DNA from: CBDHFN01 sp965262605
GTDB taxonomy: Bacteria > Pseudomonadota > Alphaproteobacteria > JASGCL01
Direction: 5' to 3'
DNA length: 64,000 bases
Assembly (NCBI GenBank): GCA_965262605.1
Contig: CBDHFN010000001.1
Coordinates: forward strand, 62,001-126,000
Of the stretch, positions 60,298-64,000 are shown piece by piece. Numbering within the stretch: position 1 is the first letter of the stretch; every line of letters begins with the position of its first letter. The notes under the pieces were generated by a model. It made no database searches. It was not told the DNA's origin and saw nothing but the letters and a program-made list of their open reading frames with translations. A program made the position numbers and the translations under genes.

Positions 60298-61881
60298 TCA
60301 AGCAATTTTTTTAGCCGTCAGATAAAAATCAATATAATTTGGTTTTTCTTTTGGGATAATATTGACATGCACGCCAAAATGTTTTTGATGGTCTGGTGTC
60401 ATGGTAATTTTTTCAATTAAGCATTTAATCATTGAATTTATGGGTTCATGGTGCAAAGAATTATCATATTCAAGATGAATTTTTTGTATGGTTTTAATGT
60501 ATAATTGCTGAAATTCAATAAAATTATTAGGGCAATATACGTGCAATAATTTTTCATTTTCAATTTTTGCATGTAGTCTTTTATGCAAAAATGATAATTT
60601 ATTAATTTTATTGATAGTGGTATCAGATTTTTCAAGCCCGCTAGTGATAGCTTCCATAAGATTATCCATTTGAATTTGCAAGTTAGATAAGTCTTGCTTC
60701 ATTTTCATGATATTATTATCAATATCATGAAAATAAGATGCTATGTCATTGAAAATTGCTTTGTGGTTGCTATGGCAAAAATTAATATGCTCATATATAA
60801 GTTCAAAGAAATCACTCTCTTTTTTGCCACGATAATTTTTGCAAGCTTTGGTTACGCGCGCTGTGCTACAAACATATCTTGATAAATTAGCAATCGTGGC
60901 GTGCGCACCGCATTCGGTGCAATAAATTAAATGCGTTAAAGGGCGAGTAGATTCGGTTAATCTCGGGGCGACTTTTTCGTTTTTTTCTTTGGGGATTCTG
61001 TCGGGCTTTTGGAATATCCTGTGTTGCACCCGTTCCCATAAATCTTTTTCTATAATTCTAAGATGTTCAACATTAATAATATTCCAAACATCCAAAGGTT
61101 TAATTTTATGATGGCTTTTGCCAGTTATTGGGTTTACTTTACGATGGGTTCGGTTATATATGTATATCCCATTGTATAATTCGCAACATAAAATTCCTTC
61201 ACGGCGCACATAATTAACGAATAAATTATTTATTTTCCAAAGTCCACCGCGCGGATTAGGAATATTATCGCCATTTAACTTTTGACAAATTGAATAAAGT
61301 GATAATCCATTAGCATAATCAGTAAAAATTTTTTTGATAATTTCGGCTTCGTGCGGGACAATGGCGCGGTAGCCCCTTTGCACGCGCCCTCGTTCATCAA
61401 TTTTTGGGGCGACAACATAACCATAACGATTGCCAACAATTCTGCCCTCCATTGCCCTTGCAGAAGAACCGCGCCATGTTTTTTGTTTGATTGTTTTAAT
61501 TTGCAAGGCGTTCATTGTGCCTTTTAAGCCAACATGCAATTCGTTAATTTCACCCTCATTGACCGATTGGATTTTTATGTCATAAAATTCACAAGTTTCA
61601 TAAAACAATCCCATACTGCTTATGCGTCTTGAAAGCCTGTCAATATCTTCAACAATAACCTTATCTACCGAATTTTTTTTATCAGAAATAAAATTAATCA
61701 AGCTTTTCATGCCTTTTCGGTTATCAGAAGTTCCCGAAATTGCCTCATCAGAAAATTCTTTCGCAATGTAAGCATTGGGGTAATTTTTGGTAATATAAGC
61801 ACGGCAAAGTGCAATTTGGTCTTTGGCTGATTTATCATTTTGTAAATCAGAACTAAATCGGGCGTAAATAACAATGTTCAT
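60298..61881 (-). CDS. Large serine recombinase of element 2
   Basis: 527 residues. IVIYARFSSDLQNDKSAKDQ carries the catalytic Ser, VEDIDRLSRRISSMGLFYET the conserved Arg, and EGRIVGNRYGYVVAPKIDER the recombinase domain start. A zinc ribbon (LIYCTECGAHATIANLSRYV) and a coiled coil follow. The same family as the element 1 enzyme with clear divergence, so specificities may differ. It reads inward toward the rep-like gene. TTGACT lies about 30 bases ahead on the minus strand as a -35 candidate. Confidence 0.9.
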   Translation of the reverse strand: MNIVIYARFSSDLQNDKSAKDQIALCRAYITKNYPNAYIAKEFSDEAISGTSDNRKGMKSLINFISDKKNSVDKVIVEDIDRLSRRISSMGLFYETCEFYDIKIQSVNEGEINELHVGLKGTMNALQIKTIKQKTWRGSSARAMEGRIVGNRYGYVVAPKIDERGRVQRGYRAIVPHEAEIIKKIFTDYANGLSLYSICQKLNGDNIPNPRGGLWKINNLFVNYVRREGILCCELYNGIYIYNRTHRKVNPITGKSHHKIKPLDVWNIINVEHLRIIEKDLWERVQHRIFQKPDRIPKEKNEKVAPRLTESTRPLTHLIYCTECGAHATIANLSRYVCSTARVTKACKNYRGKKESDFFELIYEHINFCHSNHKAIFNDIASYFHDIDNNIMKMKQDLSNLQIQMDNLMEAITSGLEKSDTTINKINKLSFLHKRLHAKIENEKLLHVYCPNNFIEFQQLYIKTIQKIHLEYDNSLHHEPINSMIKCLIEKITMTPDHQKHFGVHVNIIPKEKPNYIDFYLTAKKIA

Positions 61882-61959
61882 AAATATATGAATGCTGAAA
61901 TTTTGGCATGAGTCAAGTAAAAAAACAATTTAAATATGTATTTTAAATATATGATAAAT

Positions 61960-62604
61960 AATAATATAACTTAAAATATCCTTAAATAACTTAATATAAC
62001 TATAAATAGCACAAAATAACTAAAATCAACCAAAAATAACTTTAAACAATTAGAATGCACCAAGCAATAACTTTTAGTAACCTTGTATATATTTTATTAT
62101 CCAAAAATAACTGAAAATAACTGAAAATAACTAATAGCTAACTTAAAATAACTTTAAGGGTAATGCGCACACTGAGCATGGAGAATTTTGACAAAAATTG
62201 CGATAATTTATTGATGAAAATCAAAAAATAATAATTTTTATTGACGAATATTTAACTTAAAATAACCTTACATAACTTAAATTAACCAAAAATAACATCA
62301 TGAACCGACCAGCTAACTTTAAATAACCTTGCATAACTTTAAATAACTTTGGTATTTTTTTACTGAATTTATTAAGATTAACGCGCAAAAATAAAGGCAT
62401 TTTTTATTAAAAATTGGGTAAATTATTCTTTGTTTTTACCAAAATCTGAAGAATAATTAACTTAAAATAACCTTGCATAACTTTAATTAACCATTAAGAA
62501 CCTAATTTAACCTTAATTAACCAAGTAATGATAGTCTATAACCATAAATAACTATTCATAACTTTTGATAACTTTATCCAAAAATCCCATAACTTTAAAT
62601 AACC
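61960..62604. repeat. Array of AATAAC-type words with 10-11 bp period
   Basis: Some 30-40 variants of (C/T)TTAAATAAC occur in four dense blocks (61966-62040, 62101-62152, 62252-62350, 62457-62604), often exactly ten bases apart. A longer unit of about 36 bp starting TTAACTTAAAATAACC recurs at 62252 and 62457. The array separates recombinase 2 from the PemK-like gene and holds no credible gene. One word per helical turn suggests curved DNA or a filament-forming protein; iterons of an origin or a centromere are also possible. Confidence 0.6.
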
Positions 62605-62616
62605 CAAAAAAATTAA

Positions 62617-62652
62617 GGCAGGATATGTCAAGGTATGCACCTTTACCCTGCC
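62617..62652. repeat. Nested inverted repeat after the array
   Basis: GGCAGG (62617-62622) pairs with CCTGCC (62647-62652), and inside it AAGGT (62630-62634) with ACCTT (62639-62643). The rest of the gap to the PemK-like gene (62653-62877) is AT-rich with no clear feature. Confidence 0.45.
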
Positions 62653-62877
62653 CATTTTGATTATCAAAATCTTATGCGCATATATGCTTAACGGGGGGAT
62701 TTTAACATTGCATGGAAATAAAAAAACAAATAATTTATATTCCTTCAAATTATTAATACAATATAAATCTAATTCATAATTAGTAATCAAATTTTTTTTA
62801 ATCAGTTTTTTGTAAAAATTATTTATTGAAATTATTTTATACTTCTATAATAATAAAAATAAGGAACAAGGAAAATC

Positions 62878-63273
62878 ATGATGAAAGATTTTGATAAATG
62901 GAGCAGGCAAAAACAAGCCATTGATGCCAGAAATACTAATAGTTTACCAAAATTTAGCGAACGCGAGGTTTGGTGGTGCAATGTTGGATTAAATATTGGT
63001 TCAGAAATTTATGGCAAAGGCGATTATTTCACCCGCCCAGTATTGATTTTGAGAAAAATAAATGCCCAGAATTTTATTGGAATACCTACATCAACAAATA
63101 TGCAAAAAAATATTATATTTTATCCCATCTCGCTTGATGGTCAAGAAACTGATATTTGCTTTAATCAAATACGAACTTTTTCAACGAAACGACTATCAAG
63201 CAAAATTGAAAAAATTAATGCACAAAAATTTCAAGATATAAAACAAAAATTTGCAGAATATTTGGGGATTTAA
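62878..63273 (+). CDS. PemK/MazF-family toxin-like protein
   Basis: 131 residues. REVWWCNVGLNIGSEIYGKG, with FTRPVLILRKI after it, is the family's N-terminal signature; IGIPTSTNMQKNIIFYPIS and CFNQIRTFSTKRL hold the beta-barrel with the catalytic Arg and Thr/Ser region. Such toxins cut mRNA at short motifs. No antitoxin gene lies before or after it on this strand. AAGGAA and AAGGAAAA lie ahead of two ATGs (62878, 62881). It may be a solitary stabilising or defence gene. Confidence 0.75.
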   Translation: MMKDFDKWSRQKQAIDARNTNSLPKFSEREVWWCNVGLNIGSEIYGKGDYFTRPVLILRKINAQNFIGIPTSTNMQKNIIFYPISLDGQETDICFNQIRTFSTKRLSSKIEKINAQKFQDIKQKFAEYLGI

Positions 63274-63328
63274 AAAATGGACCCCGCTTAGTTTAACCCA
63301 AGCGGGGTATCGCCTTTCGGCAAGTTAT
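63272..63328 (-). ncRNA. Predicted short leftward RNA, third unit
   Basis: On the minus strand TTGACA (63363-63358) and TATATG (63340-63335) are 17 bases apart. The RNA of about 57 nt would contain a GCC-GAAA-GGC stem with a GNRA loop (63321-63312). It ends in a 9-bp stem (AAGCGGGGT side 63300-63308, ACCCCGCTT side 63281-63289) and a T run. The hairpin could also simply end the relaxase transcript, but then the promoter between would be unexplained. Confidence 0.5.
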
Positions 63329-63401
63329 GATTAACATATAACAACTAACCCCGTAATTGTCAAGGTAAAATTACGAAAAATTTATTTTTAAAATCTTCCA
63401 A

Positions 63402-64000
63402 TCACTCCCCCAGTCCCGCGATAATGGCGATGGATTTTTGGTGAAATTTCATGATGGCAAGGGCGAGAAGGTCGCCCTCCATGCTCAGATATTGCAGGTA
63501 AAGCTTGAATGAATTGGTGAATATGCCCGCTTGTTTAAGTTGCTTGTTTGATACGAATGATGGGCGTTTCATGGCTTGGAATTTTTGGAAATATTGCGTG
63601 GTTTTGGGGTGCTTGGTGATGGGCTTGGCTTCAAATTTTGTGGTATTATCAGAAATGGCAAATAATTTATCAGATACCTTAAATCCGCCAAATTGCTTTT
63701 CAAGCGCGTTTTTGGCAAATTCACGCCCGCAATCTGATGCTTTAATATGTTTTTTGGAATGCAAATCGCCGATGGCTAAACCATTCGCCGATTTTTTAAT
63801 GGTCAAGCCGACTTTGGCAAAGCCTGTGTGAATTTCTTGCCATGATTGCGCCGTTGCAATGATTTCTTGCAAAAAAGGCTTGTGTTCTTGGCAATAACTA
63901 TAAAAGCTTTGTTGCCACGAATGCGCTTCAATATCATTCGCGATATTTTGAATTTTGCTTTTGCGTTCAGGGGAATCGCTCATGCCATTGTCAATTTGGA
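63402..64000 (-). CDS. Relaxase/mobilisation nuclease, C-terminal part, start outside window
   Basis: The frame is open to the window edge; an internal ATG at 63983 is not a convincing start because coding continues upstream (QIDNG before MSDS). SWQEIHTGFAKVGLTIKKSA, with GLAIGDLHSKKHIKASDCGR after it, matches the segment that follows the nuclease domain in TraI/VirD2-like relaxases (W-x-x-H-x-x-L ... KAS ... LE). The catalytic N-terminal half should lie to the right. This differs from the MobQ relaxase of element 1. Confidence 0.65.
   Translation of the reverse strand, partial: QIDNGMSDSPERKSKIQNIANDIEAHSWQQSFYSYCQEHKPFLQEIIATAQSWQEIHTGFAKVGLTIKKSANGLAIGDLHSKKHIKASDCGREFAKNALEKQFGGFKVSDKLFAISDNTTKFEAKPITKHPKTTQYFQKFQAMKRPSFVSNKQLKQAGIFTNSFKLYLQYLSMEGDLLALAIMKFHQKSIAIIAGLGE

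Larger units (their letters stand above)
58564..64000. mobile_element. Related element 2 in tandem, right end not in window
   Basis: It repeats the plan of element 1: leftward small RNA unit, rep-like gene with the shared NPSAFFAWLRWKA block, a small gene, and an inward-facing large serine recombinase. Beyond that lie a periodic repeat array, a PemK/MazF gene, a third small RNA unit and the end of a relaxase gene. No third copy of the 12-bp attachment repeat was seen, so the right border is outside the window or lost. The DNA after about 61.9 kb may belong to a further element. Confidence 0.55.

Noticed and set aside
61960..62604. CRISPR array
   Set aside because: Units are about 10 bp and degenerate, without constant repeats, unique spacers or cas genes.
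62536..62790. An 84-codon minus-strand frame
   Set aside because: It overlaps the repeat array and a nested hairpin, has no ribosome site and a composition dictated by the repeats.

Overview
The window is a 64 kb piece of an AT-rich alphaproteobacterial chromosome. The evidence is an alphaproteobacterial-type flagellin, a class II-type EPSP synthase, a compact ParE, the dapC-like/dapA-like/tsaB and recX operons, and MobQ and TraD mobilisation proteins of the kind common in this class. Coding DNA is AT-rich with scattered GCG/CGC words. I cannot place it below class level; an uncultivated Rhodospirillales-like lineage would fit. Many genes overlap by 1 to 14 bases. Several strong promoters place the predicted start site at or within a few bases of an ATG with no Shine-Dalgarno sequence, so leaderless mRNAs seem common.

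Layout. 1-9936 is housekeeping: a sugar nucleotidyltransferase fragment, an RND pump, parE, a WbpL/WbpM-like sugar-lipid pair, a MEMO-family protein and a cobK-like reductase. 10-11.5 kb holds a flagellin with a sigma-54-type promoter, followed by a terminator and two families of short repeats. 11.5-16.5 kb is a phage-derived patch: an HTH/partner gene pair, an IS with 48-bp inverted ends, and a portal/scaffold-like trio.

16.5-29 kb is a catabolic cluster. An aldolase and GAPDH face an oligopeptide-type ABC importer followed by a DSD1-fold PLP dehydratase, an RpiR regulator, an N-acyl-D-amino-acid deacylase, RidA and a KDG-type kinase. Read together these can form a complete route: N-acyl-2-amino aldonic acid (for example N-acetyl-D-glucosaminate) to amino acid, to 2-keto-3-deoxygluconate, to its 6-phosphate, to pyruvate plus glyceraldehyde-3-phosphate, to 1,3-bisphosphoglycerate. 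Palindromes resembling RpiR/HexR operators lie between the two arms.

29.2-32.7 kb is an AT-rich three-gene module (AAA ATPase, possible PD-(D/E)xK nuclease, DUF262) that looks like an anti-phage system. 32.8-38.4 kb groups a dimethylglycine dehydrogenase-like flavoprotein, an APH/choline-kinase-like phosphotransferase, an aminoethylphosphonate-type binding protein and a PuuB-like amine oxidase. 38.4-49.4 kb returns to core genes (aroA, folC, recX, tsaB, dapA/dapC-like), interrupted by an orphan pentapeptide-repeat membrane protein and a second copy of the short mobile repeat.

49.4-64 kb starts with tRNA-Lys and tRNA-Val. At the 3' end of tRNA-Val sits an 8.9 kb mobilisable element: a rep-like protein, an RSF1010-like oriT, a MobQ relaxase, TraD, a lone VirB6/TrbL and a large serine recombinase. 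A second, related element follows in tandem at a 12-bp copy of the tRNA end and is not finished inside the window. Both elements carry, between the left end and the rep-like gene, a short leftward promoter-plus-terminator unit that predicts a 50-66 nt RNA. A third such unit lies near 63.3 kb. The second element also contains about 640 bp of DNA with an AATAAC-type word repeated every 10-11 bp.
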